Positions 19,658 to 29,822 are shown, counted from the first letter of the stretch. The stretch is 35,047 bases of DNA from Flavobacteriaceae bacterium (GCA_024763015.1 JANTGO010000004.1:1-35047); one strand, 5' to 3'. Numbers and translations are program-made. Notes: generated from the sequence alone by a model not told the origin.

Positions 19658-21079
19658 TTATAAAGAAAATTTTATTTCCAAATCTTTGTAGTATTTACGA
19701 AAATCTTTATCTACATTTCTTAATCCGTCAATGGTTTTACAAGCGTGCAAAACAGTAGCATGATTACGTTTACCAATTTTTCTACCAATCTCAGCATAAG
19801 GTTTGCGAGTCATTTTTTTTGCAAAATACATGGCAAATTGTCTGGCTTGAACGATATCACGTTTGCGTGATTTTGAGTTGAGTTCCTCAATATCGACATT
19901 AAAATACTTGGCCACCACTTCTTTAATCATGTCGATAGAATAAATTTTTCTATTTTGTTTGACATAATTACTGATAATTTCACTGGCCAATTTCAAATTG
20001 ATTTCCCGGCGGTCAAAAGAAGCATGTGCAATAAGAGAAATGATAATACCTTCCAGTTCGCGAATATTGGTTTTGATGCTTTGCGCAATATAATCCACAA
20101 CGTTATCAGGCAAATCAACGCCATCAAGATATAATCTATTGAGAATTATTTTCTTACGCGTTTCATAATCCGGCTTTTGCAATTCAGCAGAAAGCCCCCA
20201 TTTAAAACGGGATAAAAGTCGTTGTTCGATATCTTGCATATCCACCGGTGTTTTATCAGCCGTCAGGATAATTTGTTTCTTATTTTGATGCAAGTGGTTA
20301 AAAATGTGAAAGAACACATCTTGCGTACCCGGCTTCCCTGACAAAAATTGGATGTCATCTACGATAAGCACATCTATCATTTGATAAAAATGAATAAAAT
20401 CATTTCTATTGTTACGCTGGGTTGCCGTCGTATATTGTTGGATAAATTTCTCAGTAGAAACGTATAAAACGGTTTTTTCAGGAAAAATAGATTTGACTTC
20501 CAAACCGATAGCATTTGCCAGGTGGGTTTTACCCAAACCAACATCGCCATAAATCAATAAAGGATTAAAGGATGTACCTCCGGGTTTTTTGGCTACAGCC
20601 ATCGCTGCATTTTTTGCTAAACGATTCGAATTTCCTTGAATAAAATTATCAAAAGAGTAATTTTGATTCAATTGAGAATCGATATGAATTTTTTGAATTC
20701 CAGGAAAAGCAAAAGGATTTTTTATGTCAGGAACCAACTTATTGGTTGTCTTTCTATTTTGGAGCGGCACTTTGGGTCTGTTAGAACTTGGAAGGTCTAA
20801 TAAATCTTTTCCGTTTGTATGTGCTTCACCACTCATTTTGATGCTGTAAATCAATTTTGCATCCGCACCCAAATATTTGTTTAAAGCAATTTTTAACAGC
20901 TGTAAATAGTGTTCTTCAATCCACTCAAAATAAAATTTGCTCGGCACCTGAATCTTTAACTTTTTTCCCTCAAGTGCTACGGGAATCAAAGGCTTGAACC
21001 AAGTTTCATAAGAAACCTCATCGATATTGTCCTTAATAAAAGACAGACAATTATTCCATAAGCCAATAGCTTGATTCAT
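19658..21079 (-). CDS. dnaA: Chromosomal replication initiator protein DnaA
   Basis: 473 aa; 'LLIYGDVGLGKTHLANAIG', 'VLIVDDIQFLSGK', C-terminal 'ARQFAMYFAKKMTRKPYAEIGRKIGKRNHATVLHA'. Confidence 0.98.
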   Translation of the reverse strand: MNQAIGLWNNCLSFIKDNIDEVSYETWFKPLIPVALEGKKLKIQVPSKFYFEWIEEHYLQLLKIALNKYLGADAKLIYSIKMSGEAHTNGKDLLDLPSSNRPKVPLQNRKTTNKLVPDIKNPFAFPGIQKIHIDSQLNQNYSFDNFIQGNSNRLAKNAAMAVAKKPGGTSFNPLLIYGDVGLGKTHLANAIGLEVKSIFPEKTVLYVSTEKFIQQYTTATQRNNRNDFIHFYQMIDVLIVDDIQFLSGKPGTQDVFFHIFNHLHQNKKQIILTADKTPVDMQDIEQRLLSRFKWGLSAELQKPDYETRKKIILNRLYLDGVDLPDNVVDYIAQSIKTNIRELEGIIISLIAHASFDRREINLKLASEIISNYVKQNRKIYSIDMIKEVVAKYFNVDIEELNSKSRKRDIVQARQFAMYFAKKMTRKPYAEIGRKIGKRNHATVLHACKTIDGLRNVDKDFRKYYKDLEIKFSL

Positions 21080-21248
21080 AGTTAGTTAATGATAATTCAG
21101 GTTAAAACTGTGGTTATTGTTGCTTAAACTTAAGTGCAAAATTGAGACAAAATTTCCAATAAAAAAAATTTTTTTCGCTTGTTTTTTAATTATTTTTTTC
21201 CTAATATGAAATGTTTAAAAAAAACTGCTAAATTTCAGTTTTAAGTAT

Positions 21249-21256
21249 TACTTTTG
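21249..21256 (+). promoter_or_regulatory. Candidate -7 element for the thioesterase gene
   Basis: TACTTTTG matches TAnnTTTG 34 bp upstream of the ATG; no clear -33 motif. Confidence 0.35.
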
Positions 21257-21289
21257 TAGTATTAATATCAAATTAATGTAAAGATAGAA

Positions 21290-21700
21290 ATGAAACAAAA
21301 AGTCCACGAAATTAAATTTAAAACCCGTTATGCCGAAACCGACCAAATGGGTTATATTCATCATAGCATTTACGCCCAATATTATGAAATGGGACGCATC
21401 GATTGGATGAATAAAATCGGTATTTCATACAAAAATATGGAAAAAGACGGTGTTATTTTGCCTGTCTATTCACTTTACACAAAATATTTCACCCCACTCA
21501 CTTTTGACGAATTAATCACCGTAATAACATACGTTAAATACTTAAAAGGTGTAAGATTGGCTTTTGGCTATGAAATTTATAATGAAAAAGGTGAAAAATC
21601 AACAGAAGGTGAAGTCGTTCTCGTTTTTGCCGATGCACAAACCGGAAAACCCATCAGACCTTATCAAGAATTTGTAGAAAAACTCAATCAAGTCATCTAA
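21290..21700 (+). CDS. Acyl-CoA thioesterase (4HBT hot-dog fold)
   Basis: 136 aa; 'RYAETDQMGYIHHSIYAQYYEMGRIDWM' YbgC-like signature. Confidence 0.92.
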   Translation: MKQKVHEIKFKTRYAETDQMGYIHHSIYAQYYEMGRIDWMNKIGISYKNMEKDGVILPVYSLYTKYFTPLTFDELITVITYVKYLKGVRLAFGYEIYNEKGEKSTEGEVVLVFADAQTGKPIRPYQEFVEKLNQVI

Positions 21701-21813
21701 TACTAACCTGTTATCAAGATAATGAAACCACCATGTAGAATTCTATTTACGCACGGAGATATAATTAAGGTGATTCCATGTGTTACCAACAAAAAATATT
21801 AAATTATAAATGC

Positions 21814-22530
21814 ATGAAAACAAAACTAAGCGTAAATATTAACAAAATTGCCACCCTCCGTAATGCCAGAGGCGCCAATTACCCTGATGTTTTGGCATTT
21901 GCCCAACGCATACAAGAAATGGGTGCTGATGGTATCACCATTCATCCAAGACCCGACGAAAGACATATACGATATACCGATGCACTTGCTTTACGTCCCT
22001 TGGTGTTTACCGAATTTAATATCGAAGGCAATCCTATCTCAAAATTCATTGATTTGGTGTTGGAAGTAAAACCCGAGCAAGTAACCTTGGTTCCCGATGA
22101 CCCCAACCAATTAACCTCCGATCACGGTTGGGATACGATTAAGTATAAAGACTACCTAAAAGAAATCATATCGGAATTTAAAAAAAATAATATTCGCACT
22201 TCTATTTTTGTCGATCCGGATGTCAAAATGGTCGAAGGAGCAGTCGCTACCGAAACAGACCGAATAGAATTATATACCGAATCTTATGCCAGTGAATATG
22301 CCAAAGGGAATACAGAAATTATTAAACCTTTTGCAGAAGCTTCAGAACTGGCACATCAATTGGGCTTGGGCATCAATGCAGGGCACGATTTAAATTTGAA
22401 TAATATTTCCTTTTTCAAAAAACATTTAAAATATCTTGACGAAGTATCTATCGGGCATGCATTAATCGTAGAATCGCTTATGTACGGCTTAGAAAATGTG
22501 ATTAGAATGTATCAAGAAAAATTAAAATAA
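21814..22530 (+). CDS. pdxJ: Pyridoxine 5'-phosphate synthase
   Basis: 'LSVNINKIATLRNARGANYPDVLAFA', 'GADGITIHPRPDERHIR', 'INAGHDLNLNN', 'SIGHALIVESL'; Met at 21814 preferred over 21778. Confidence 0.96.
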   Translation: MKTKLSVNINKIATLRNARGANYPDVLAFAQRIQEMGADGITIHPRPDERHIRYTDALALRPLVFTEFNIEGNPISKFIDLVLEVKPEQVTLVPDDPNQLTSDHGWDTIKYKDYLKEIISEFKKNNIRTSIFVDPDVKMVEGAVATETDRIELYTESYASEYAKGNTEIIKPFAEASELAHQLGLGINAGHDLNLNNISFFKKHLKYLDEVSIGHALIVESLMYGLENVIRMYQEKLK

Positions 22531-22533
22531 TGG

Positions 22534-23319
22534 ATGGATAGCCACCAAAAAATACTGCATTCAAAAATCATAGGAAAAGGCACTCCCCTACTTATTTTAC
22601 ATGGATTACTGGGAATGGGTGACAACTGGATTAGCTTATCAAAACAATATGCCGAAAATGGATTTGAAGTCCACATAATCGACCAGCGAAATCATGGCAA
22701 AAGTTTTCACAGCCATCAGATGAATTACAGCATAATGAACCAAGATTTGCTGCAATACATTAATCATTACCGCTTAACAAATTGTCAAGTAATTGGACAC
22801 TCAATGGGTGGCAAGAGCGCTATGAATTTTGCTGTTAGTTATCCCGACATGCTTGAAAAATTAATTGTTGTGGACATTGCGCCAAAATATTATGCACCCC
22901 ATCATCAAGTTATTTTTGAAGCCATTAAAAGCATCGACCTTACATTATATAATAAACGTAAAGAAATAGATGATTTTCTTTCGCAAAAAATCGCATCACC
23001 GCCCATCCGAAATTTCTTGTTAAAAAATCTAAAAAGAAATAGTGATAACAAATTTGGATGGAAAGCAAATATAGATGTTCTTGAAGCATCACTGGAAAAA
23101 TTGGGTGAAGCACTTCCCGATAATAGCAAATTTGACAAGCCTACCTTATTTATCAAAGGACAACAATCTCCATATATCAATCAAGCAGATTTTGAAGTAA
23201 TCAAAATACACTTTCCACAAGCAAATATATTGGAAATTGCAAATGCCGGACATTGGGTGCATGCGGAACAATCCGATTATTTTTTCAAAAAAACCTTATC
23301 ATTTTTAACAAATAAATAA
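22534..23319 (+). CDS. Alpha/beta hydrolase (YbfF-like esterase)
   Basis: 261 aa; 'LLILHGLLGMGDNW', 'DQRNHGKS', 'GHSMGGKSAM', C-terminal 'NAGHWVHAEQ'. Confidence 0.92.
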   Translation: MDSHQKILHSKIIGKGTPLLILHGLLGMGDNWISLSKQYAENGFEVHIIDQRNHGKSFHSHQMNYSIMNQDLLQYINHYRLTNCQVIGHSMGGKSAMNFAVSYPDMLEKLIVVDIAPKYYAPHHQVIFEAIKSIDLTLYNKRKEIDDFLSQKIASPPIRNFLLKNLKRNSDNKFGWKANIDVLEASLEKLGEALPDNSKFDKPTLFIKGQQSPYINQADFEVIKIHFPQANILEIANAGHWVHAEQSDYFFKKTLSFLTNK

Positions 23320-23377
23320 ATTTTAGCGTTAAAATTACATCATTTTGAGAAAAAATGCTTTTAATTAAACAAAATAC

Positions 23378-23408
23378 TTGCAGGAAATAATTCTTTATAT
23401 TACTTTTA
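23378..23408 (+). promoter_or_regulatory. Candidate Bacteroidetes promoter for the FadL-like gene
   Basis: TTG (23378-23380) - 20 nt - TACTTTTA (23401-23408); one mismatch to TAnnTTTG. Confidence 0.4.
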
Positions 23409-23435
23409 TGAAAAATTAATTTAAACTTAACAACT

Positions 23436-24683
23436 ATGAAAAAATTACTAGTAGTATTAGTCTTTCTATCTATTGGCAGCATTTATGCCGGCGGATATAG
23501 AGTAGCACTCCAAGGTCAAAGAATGTTGGGAATGGGACATGCCGGTTTATCCGTATTTTCCAATACAGAAACTGCATTTTTTAACCCTGCGGGTTTGTCT
23601 TTCTTAGATAAAAATTTCTCCATTTCATTTGGGGTTAGTGGTATTATGTCAAATGTCAAGTACCAAAATGCCCAATACAACCAAACGGCAGGAACCAATG
23701 ACCCAATGGGAACACCTTTTTATCTTTATGCGTCATATCGAACAAGTGACCAAGTCACTTTAGGTTTGGCTGTTTACACCCCTTTTGGCAATTCACTCGA
23801 ATGGGATAAAGATTGGGCAGGATCCAGTATTGTGAACAGTATTTCTATGAAGGTTTTTTATATTCAACCTTCAATGGCTTACAAATTTAGCAAGCATTTT
23901 AGCGTAGGCGCATCTTTGATCATGGCTTACGGAAGTGTCGATTACAATAAAAATATCAACCGATATTTGACAGATGAATCGGGCAACAGAACGGATGCCA
24001 CTGTTAATTCGGGTACTGTTAGTGCAGCAGGATATTCTTTTAGCATGGCCTACAAACCCTCTGATAAACTTTCTATGGGTTTAAACTACCGTTCCTCTGT
24101 AGTCTTAGATGCGAAATATGGTAAAGCAGAATTCAACGATGTTCCTTCATTTTTAGCTGGAAAACTTAAAACAGCTGCTATTTCAGCCAAATTGCCTATG
24201 CCGGCAGAATTGGGTGTCGGTTTATCCTTTAAACCCTTAAAGAAAATGTTAGTCGCCCTTGATTATAACTACACTTACTGGAGTATCTATCAAGAACTAA
24301 AAATAGAATTCAAAAATGGCTTACCACCTAGTGTAAGTGAAAAGAATTTCCATAACACCAGTACTTTTAGAATTGGTGCTGAATATGTCGTTAATGACAA
24401 AATTAATGTTCGTGCCGGATATTATTACGACCAATCGCCTTCAACCGAAGGATATTTCTCACCCGAAACGCCTAGTTTAAATTCAAACAATTACACTTTT
24501 GGCATCGGATATCAAATGAAAAAATTAGCGGTAGATTTTTCTTTCCTCTATGTTGATGGTATAGAAAGAACCGACTACACCTATGTTAGAGGTGAAGGCC
24601 CTTCTGCCTACCGTTTTGGCGGTACTTATGTTAGCAATGCTATCATTCCAGGAATTGGTCTTACTTATTCATTTGACAAATAA
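23436..24683 (+). CDS. OmpP1/FadL/TodX-family outer membrane transport protein
   Basis: 415 aa; signal peptide, 'GMGHAGLSVFSNTETAFFNPAGLSFLD' FadL N-terminal motif, beta-barrel, ends in 'GIGLTYSFDK'. Confidence 0.9.
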   Translation: MKKLLVVLVFLSIGSIYAGGYRVALQGQRMLGMGHAGLSVFSNTETAFFNPAGLSFLDKNFSISFGVSGIMSNVKYQNAQYNQTAGTNDPMGTPFYLYASYRTSDQVTLGLAVYTPFGNSLEWDKDWAGSSIVNSISMKVFYIQPSMAYKFSKHFSVGASLIMAYGSVDYNKNINRYLTDESGNRTDATVNSGTVSAAGYSFSMAYKPSDKLSMGLNYRSSVVLDAKYGKAEFNDVPSFLAGKLKTAAISAKLPMPAELGVGLSFKPLKKMLVALDYNYTYWSIYQELKIEFKNGLPPSVSEKNFHNTSTFRIGAEYVVNDKINVRAGYYYDQSPSTEGYFSPETPSLNSNNYTFGIGYQMKKLAVDFSFLYVDGIERTDYTYVRGEGPSAYRFGGTYVSNAIIPGIGLTYSFDK

Positions 24684-24703
24684 TCATTAAAAAAATTAAA
24701 ATT

Positions 24704-26209
24704 ATGAAAAAGATATTATTATTAATCTTAATCGTTCTGGTCGGCATTAATTTTACTGCCTGTAAACCGGAATTTGCTTCACCTATCAGTGATGGTGATT
24801 ATACGAGCGGTAATGCCGATTTTAGCAAATACGTAGCGGTTGGTAACTCATTAACCGCAGGATATACCAACGGTACTTTATACAAAAGTGGTCAAAGCAA
24901 CTCATTCCCATCTATGTTAGCAGAAAGAATGCAACTAGCTGGCGGCGGTGCTTTTACGCAACCTTACTTAGATGATGACACCAAAGATATTGGTGGTATG
25001 GTTTTAGCCGGCAATCCAATTTTGACGCCAAAATTTATTATCAATGCGTCATCCGGTGGTCCTGAACCCATCAATGACGTCCCTACTATGGATGTAACCA
25101 ATATTCACCCCGGACCTTATAATAATATGGGGGTTCCCGGTGCTAAAGTATTCCATTTAGCCGCAGCCGGATATGGTAATGTAGCCAATTTGGCTTTGGG
25201 TGCTGCCAATCCATATTATGTAAGAATGGCTTCTGCGCCCAACACGCCTGTTATTCAAGATGCTGCCGGTCAAAACCCTACATTTTTCACACTTTGGATT
25301 GGTAACAATGATGTGCTTTCATTTGCAACCAGCGGAGGTGTTGGTGTCAATCAAACAGGAAATATGGATCCGTCAACTTATGGACCCAACGACATCACTG
25401 ACCCTACGGTATTTGGTGCTGTTTACAGCCAACTATTGGATGCAATGACAGCCAATGGTGCCAAAGGTGTGGTTGCTACTATTCCGGATGTATCTTCTAT
25501 TCCGTTCTTTACTACTATTCCTTATGCACCCATCCCAATGACTGATCAAAATACGGTTGACGCCTTAAATGCCGCTTATTTGCAATATAATCAAGGTCTG
25601 CAGTTGGCATTGGCTAATGGATTAATCACTGCTGCTGAAGCTAGTAAAAGAACCATTACTTTTGCCTTAGGTGCCAATGCTTTGGTTATTGAAGATGAAT
25701 ATTTGACCGACCTATCAGGATTAGGTTTGCCCTCTATCAGACAGACGAATGCAGATGACTTGGTTCCGCTAACTGCCAAAGCTATTATAGGTACTCCTGA
25801 TCCAAATAATCCTCAGTTAATCAATGGCGTTACAAAACCTTTAGAGGATCAATGGGTATTGGTTAAAGAAGAAATTAATATGGTCAGAACGGCTGCTACT
25901 GCATATAATGCTACTATTACACAATTGGCTGCTGCTAAAGATTTACCGGTTGCAGATATGGCTGCTACGATGCAACAAATGTCACAAGGACTAGCTACCG
26001 AAGATGGTTCCATTTACACAGCTGACTATTTCAATGGTGATAATTTAGACAATTTGGTATTTGGATTGGATGGTGTACACCCCACTCCTAGAGGATATGC
26101 TATCATAGCCAATAAATTTATCGAAATTATCAATAAAGAATATAAATCTAATTTACCATTGGTTGTACCTGCAACGTATCCAACTTTTGACATTTTAAGT
26201 TCAAACTAG
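24704..26209 (+). CDS. SGNH/GDSL hydrolase family lipoprotein
   Basis: 501 aa; lipobox 'INFTAC', block I 'VAVGNSLTAGY', block III 'LWIGNNDVL', block V 'DGVHPTPRGYAIIA'. Confidence 0.85.
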   Translation: MKKILLLILIVLVGINFTACKPEFASPISDGDYTSGNADFSKYVAVGNSLTAGYTNGTLYKSGQSNSFPSMLAERMQLAGGGAFTQPYLDDDTKDIGGMVLAGNPILTPKFIINASSGGPEPINDVPTMDVTNIHPGPYNNMGVPGAKVFHLAAAGYGNVANLALGAANPYYVRMASAPNTPVIQDAAGQNPTFFTLWIGNNDVLSFATSGGVGVNQTGNMDPSTYGPNDITDPTVFGAVYSQLLDAMTANGAKGVVATIPDVSSIPFFTTIPYAPIPMTDQNTVDALNAAYLQYNQGLQLALANGLITAAEASKRTITFALGANALVIEDEYLTDLSGLGLPSIRQTNADDLVPLTAKAIIGTPDPNNPQLINGVTKPLEDQWVLVKEEINMVRTAATAYNATITQLAAAKDLPVADMAATMQQMSQGLATEDGSIYTADYFNGDNLDNLVFGLDGVHPTPRGYAIIANKFIEIINKEYKSNLPLVVPATYPTFDILSSN

Positions 26210-26243
26210 ATTTTTTTTAATAACCAAAATATAAACTCAATTA

Positions 26244-26275
26244 TTGAGGGCGTTTGCTTCAGCAAACGCCCTCAA
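26244..26275. terminator. Bidirectional intrinsic terminator
   Basis: Perfect 15-bp stem TTGAGGGCGTTTGCT / AGCAAACGCCCTCAA with 'TC' centre, followed by T-rich tract; lies between convergent genes ending at 26209 (+) and 26287 (-). Confidence 0.9.
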
Positions 26276-26286
26276 GTTTTTATATA

Positions 26287-26787
26287 TCAATTTTGCACAT
26301 CAATATTTACCTCATTATGTGCTTTTTCCAGAATAAAACTTTTCTTTGAAGTGCCATTCATAAAATGAACAATATTCTTTTGTTCATCGAATAGGTCTTG
26401 CAAAATAGCATTATACACTGCTAATGATTTCAGTTTTTGCTTTAAAGGTACTTCAATCAAAATAACAAGAAAATCATCTTCTTGGGTTGTGCCTAATATA
26501 TTATATGACAAATCAGTTTCATTGGTTCGTAACTTGAACTTTTTATGAACATATCTTTTTAACAATGCTTGTGTTTTTGATTCGCCTAAATGGGCATCTA
26601 CTTGATAAGTGTCAGACAAAACGTGTTCCATATCATCAGGAAAAACACGCATAACGATTTCTAATTTCATCGCCTCTGGCTTATAAACAATCTCTGTAAC
26701 ACTTACATAATATTTATGTAATGCAAAGGAACTCAGTAGCAGAATAATCGTTAAAAATCCTATTTTTTTTATACTTTTGTCAAACAT
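26287..26787 (-). CDS. Conserved Bacteroidetes hypothetical (DUF6702-like), exported
   Basis: 166 aa; N-terminal signal/TM 'IGFLTIILLLSSFALHKYYVSVTEIVYKPEAMKLEIVMRVFPDDMEHVL'. Confidence 0.65.
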   Translation of the reverse strand: MFDKSIKKIGFLTIILLLSSFALHKYYVSVTEIVYKPEAMKLEIVMRVFPDDMEHVLSDTYQVDAHLGESKTQALLKRYVHKKFKLRTNETDLSYNILGTTQEDDFLVILIEVPLKQKLKSLAVYNAILQDLFDEQKNIVHFMNGTSKKSFILEKAHNEVNIDVQN

Positions 26788-26876
26788 TTTATTTCTATAT
26801 AAATTAATATTGTTTTAAGTCACAAACATAAACAATAATAAAGTGCAAATAAAGGCCATTCATCAAAAAACAAAAC

Positions 26877-28193
26877 ATGAATAAAAAATTTCTATCCTTC
26901 GCTTTACTTTTCATCTTAATATCTTGTAATTCGTTAAAAACAACAACACAAATATCATTCCCAAAAGAAAAAAGTCCGGTTATCACCTTGCAGCGCAGTC
27001 AAAATTTGTATTCAGATTTGTCGGAACCCAGTATCTGTATCAACAAATCAAACAACCAAAACATTGTTGCCGGAAGCATTTTTGACAATGTTTACGTTTC
27101 TGATAATCAAGGAAAAACTTGGACACATAACCGGTTGCATTCAACTTATGGGGTTTTTGGCGATCCTTGTTTGGCTTCGGATCATCAAGGAAATTTGTAT
27201 TACCTACATTTGGCAGACCCTGATCATAATAGATTTAGCAAGGAATTTTTAAGCTCAATAGTCATTCAACGATCAACAGATAATGGCAAAACTTGGGATT
27301 TGGGAACGGCTATCGGTTATAATCCCAAAACCATACAAGACAAACATTGGATTGGTATCGATCCCGTTTCGGGGGCGCTTGCCGTTACTTGGACAGAATT
27401 TGATGCCTACGAAAGTAAAAACCCCAACGATCACTCTCGCATCCTCTTCTCTCGCTCCGATGATCATGGAAAGACTTGGTCCAAACCTATAAGTATTAGC
27501 CAATTTGAAGGAGATTGTCTAGATGATGACGGCACAACCGAAGGGGCTGTCCCCGTTTTTGATAAAAAAGGAAATATTTATGTCGCTTGGGCTTGGAACA
27601 ACAAAATTTATTTTGACAAAAGCACCGATGGCGGTAAAACTTGGTTAGACGAAGATATTGTCATAGCCAACCAACCCGAAGGATGGAATTATACAATTCC
27701 GGGTATATTTAGAGCCAATGGCATGCCCGTTTTGTGCATTGACAACAGCAATAGCCCTTATGCCGGTACTTTATACGTTAACTGGTCAGACCAAAGAAAA
27801 GGCACAGACGACACCGATATTTTTATCAGCAAAAGCACAGATGGCGGTAAAACTTGGCAAAAAGCCAAACGCGTCAATACCGACAAAAGCAAAACTCATC
27901 AATTTTTAACTTGGATGAGCCTTGACCCAACTACCGGTTATATCTATATCGTTTATTATGACAGAAGCAAATATAAAGACAACAAAACAGATGTTTTCCT
28001 AGCTTTTAGCACCAATGGCGGTAAAGATTTTAGTGGCAAAATCATTTCAGAAAAACCTTTTACACCCCAGCAAAATTATTTTATGGGCGACTACAACAAT
28101 ATAGATGCTTACAAAGGAATCGTAACACCCATTTGGACAGATTTTGATAAGAATGTATTAAGCATCAAAACTGCTGTGTATCATTTTGAGTAA
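26877..28193 (+). CDS. Asp-box (BNR/sialidase-like) beta-propeller lipoprotein
   Basis: 438 aa; lipobox 'LILISC'; repeated S-x-D-x-G-x-T-W boxes (VSDNQGKTW, STDNGKTW, SDDHGKTW, STDGGKTW x2, STNGGKDF). Confidence 0.88.
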   Translation: MNKKFLSFALLFILISCNSLKTTTQISFPKEKSPVITLQRSQNLYSDLSEPSICINKSNNQNIVAGSIFDNVYVSDNQGKTWTHNRLHSTYGVFGDPCLASDHQGNLYYLHLADPDHNRFSKEFLSSIVIQRSTDNGKTWDLGTAIGYNPKTIQDKHWIGIDPVSGALAVTWTEFDAYESKNPNDHSRILFSRSDDHGKTWSKPISISQFEGDCLDDDGTTEGAVPVFDKKGNIYVAWAWNNKIYFDKSTDGGKTWLDEDIVIANQPEGWNYTIPGIFRANGMPVLCIDNSNSPYAGTLYVNWSDQRKGTDDTDIFISKSTDGGKTWQKAKRVNTDKSKTHQFLTWMSLDPTTGYIYIVYYDRSKYKDNKTDVFLAFSTNGGKDFSGKIISEKPFTPQQNYFMGDYNNIDAYKGIVTPIWTDFDKNVLSIKTAVYHFE

Positions 28194-29822
28194 TCAAGTC
28201 TGAATAGCCCCAACATTGTAGCGCTCTGTAATCGGTTTTTTGTTGGCCATATCTATTCCAAGACTAATCCATTTACGCGTTTCAAGCGGGTCGATAATCG
28301 CATCGGTCCACAAGCGTGCTGCCGCATAATAAGGCGATATTTGCTTGTTGTATTTATTTTGGATATTTTCGAGCAATTCTTTCTCCTTTTGCGGGGTAAT
28401 TTCTTCGCCCATTTTTTTTAGCCGTGCTTCCTCTATTTGCAACAGTACTTTTGAAGCAGCAGCACCGCTCATCACCGCCATTTCTGATGTCGGCCAAGCT
28501 ACAATCAGTCTAGGATCATAGGCCTTGCCATTCATTGCATAGTTTCCGGCACCGTAAGAATTTCCTACAATTACCGTGAATTTTGGCACAACCGACGTAC
28601 TTACGGCACTGACCATTTTTGCGCCGTCTTTGATAATACCGCCTTGTTCAGACCGACTACCCACCATAAATCCGGTGACATCTTGCAGAAATACCAATGG
28701 AATTTTCTTTTGGTTACAATTCATCACAAAACGAGCTGCTTTGTCAGAAGAATCGGAGTAAATAACCCCACCAAATTGCATTTCGCCTTTGGCATTTTTA
28801 ACGATTTTACGTTGATTGGTAACAATCCCAACCGCCCAGCCATCGATACGGGCATAACCACAAATAAGTGTTTTGCCATAATCGGCTTTATATTCATCAA
28901 AAGAATCAGCATCAACCAATCGATCGATTATCTCGTACATATCGTATTGCGATTGTCTTGATACCGGCAAAATACCATAAATTTCTTCCGGATTTTTCTT
29001 TGGTTCTTTTACCTCAATTCTGTTAAAACCTGCCATATCGGGCGCCCCTATTTTACCTAAAATATTCTTTATTTTATCAAGCGCCTCTTGGTCGTTTTTT
29101 ACCTTATGATCTACCACGCCCGAAATGGCCGTTTGTGTAGTTGCGCCACCCAAACTTTCATTGTCTATATTTTCGCCTATCGCCGCCTTGACCAAATAAC
29201 TGCCTGCCAAAAAAATACTTCCGGTTTTATCTACAATCAGACTTTCATCGCTCATAATGGGCAAATAAGCACCGCCGGCAACACAACTTCCCATTATGGC
29301 AGCAATCTGAATAATCCCCTTGCTACTCATCACGGCATTGTTGCGAAAAATACGACCAAAATGTTCTTTATCGGGGAAAATTTCATCTTGCATTGGCAAA
29401 TACACACCTGCAGAATCGACCAAATAAATAATAGGCAAATTGTTCTCCATGGCAATTTCCTGTGCGCGCAGATTTTTCTTTCCGGCAATTGGAAACCAAG
29501 CGCCTGCTTTTACCGTAGCGTCATTGGCAACCACAATGACCTGTCTACCATCTATGTAACCAATCTTTACTACGACACCTCCGGCAGGACATCCTCCGTG
29601 TTCGGCATACATCTCATATCCGGCAAATGCCCCGATTTCAATCTGTGACTTGTCATCATCCAACAGATATGCAACGCGATCACGAGCGGTCATTTTGCCC
29701 TTCGCATGCTCCTTTTCAATACGTTTTTTGCCACCACCTATATGAATTTTTGCCAGTTTTTGGCGAACTTCGGATAATTTTAATCTATTATAATCTTCGT
29801 TTTTATTGAATTGAATATCCAT
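28194..29822 (-). CDS. Acyl-CoA carboxylase carboxyltransferase (beta) subunit
   Basis: 542 aa; biotin-dependent carboxyltransferase pattern 'GKMTARDRVAYLLDD', 'LVDSAGVYLPMQDEIFPDKEHFGRIF', 'FLQDVTGFMVG', 'GNSYGAGNYAM'. Confidence 0.93.
   Translation of the reverse strand: MDIQFNKNEDYNRLKLSEVRQKLAKIHIGGGKKRIEKEHAKGKMTARDRVAYLLDDDKSQIEIGAFAGYEMYAEHGGCPAGGVVVKIGYIDGRQVIVVANDATVKAGAWFPIAGKKNLRAQEIAMENNLPIIYLVDSAGVYLPMQDEIFPDKEHFGRIFRNNAVMSSKGIIQIAAIMGSCVAGGAYLPIMSDESLIVDKTGSIFLAGSYLVKAAIGENIDNESLGGATTQTAISGVVDHKVKNDQEALDKIKNILGKIGAPDMAGFNRIEVKEPKKNPEEIYGILPVSRQSQYDMYEIIDRLVDADSFDEYKADYGKTLICGYARIDGWAVGIVTNQRKIVKNAKGEMQFGGVIYSDSSDKAARFVMNCNQKKIPLVFLQDVTGFMVGSRSEQGGIIKDGAKMVSAVSTSVVPKFTVIVGNSYGAGNYAMNGKAYDPRLIVAWPTSEMAVMSGAAASKVLLQIEEARLKKMGEEITPQKEKELLENIQNKYNKQISPYYAAARLWTDAIIDPLETRKWISLGIDMANKKPITERYNVGAIQT

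Noticed and set aside
29088-29648. 186-aa plus-strand ORF antisense to the acyl-CoA carboxylase
   Set aside because: Contained in a highly conserved CDS on the other strand; no recognisable features.
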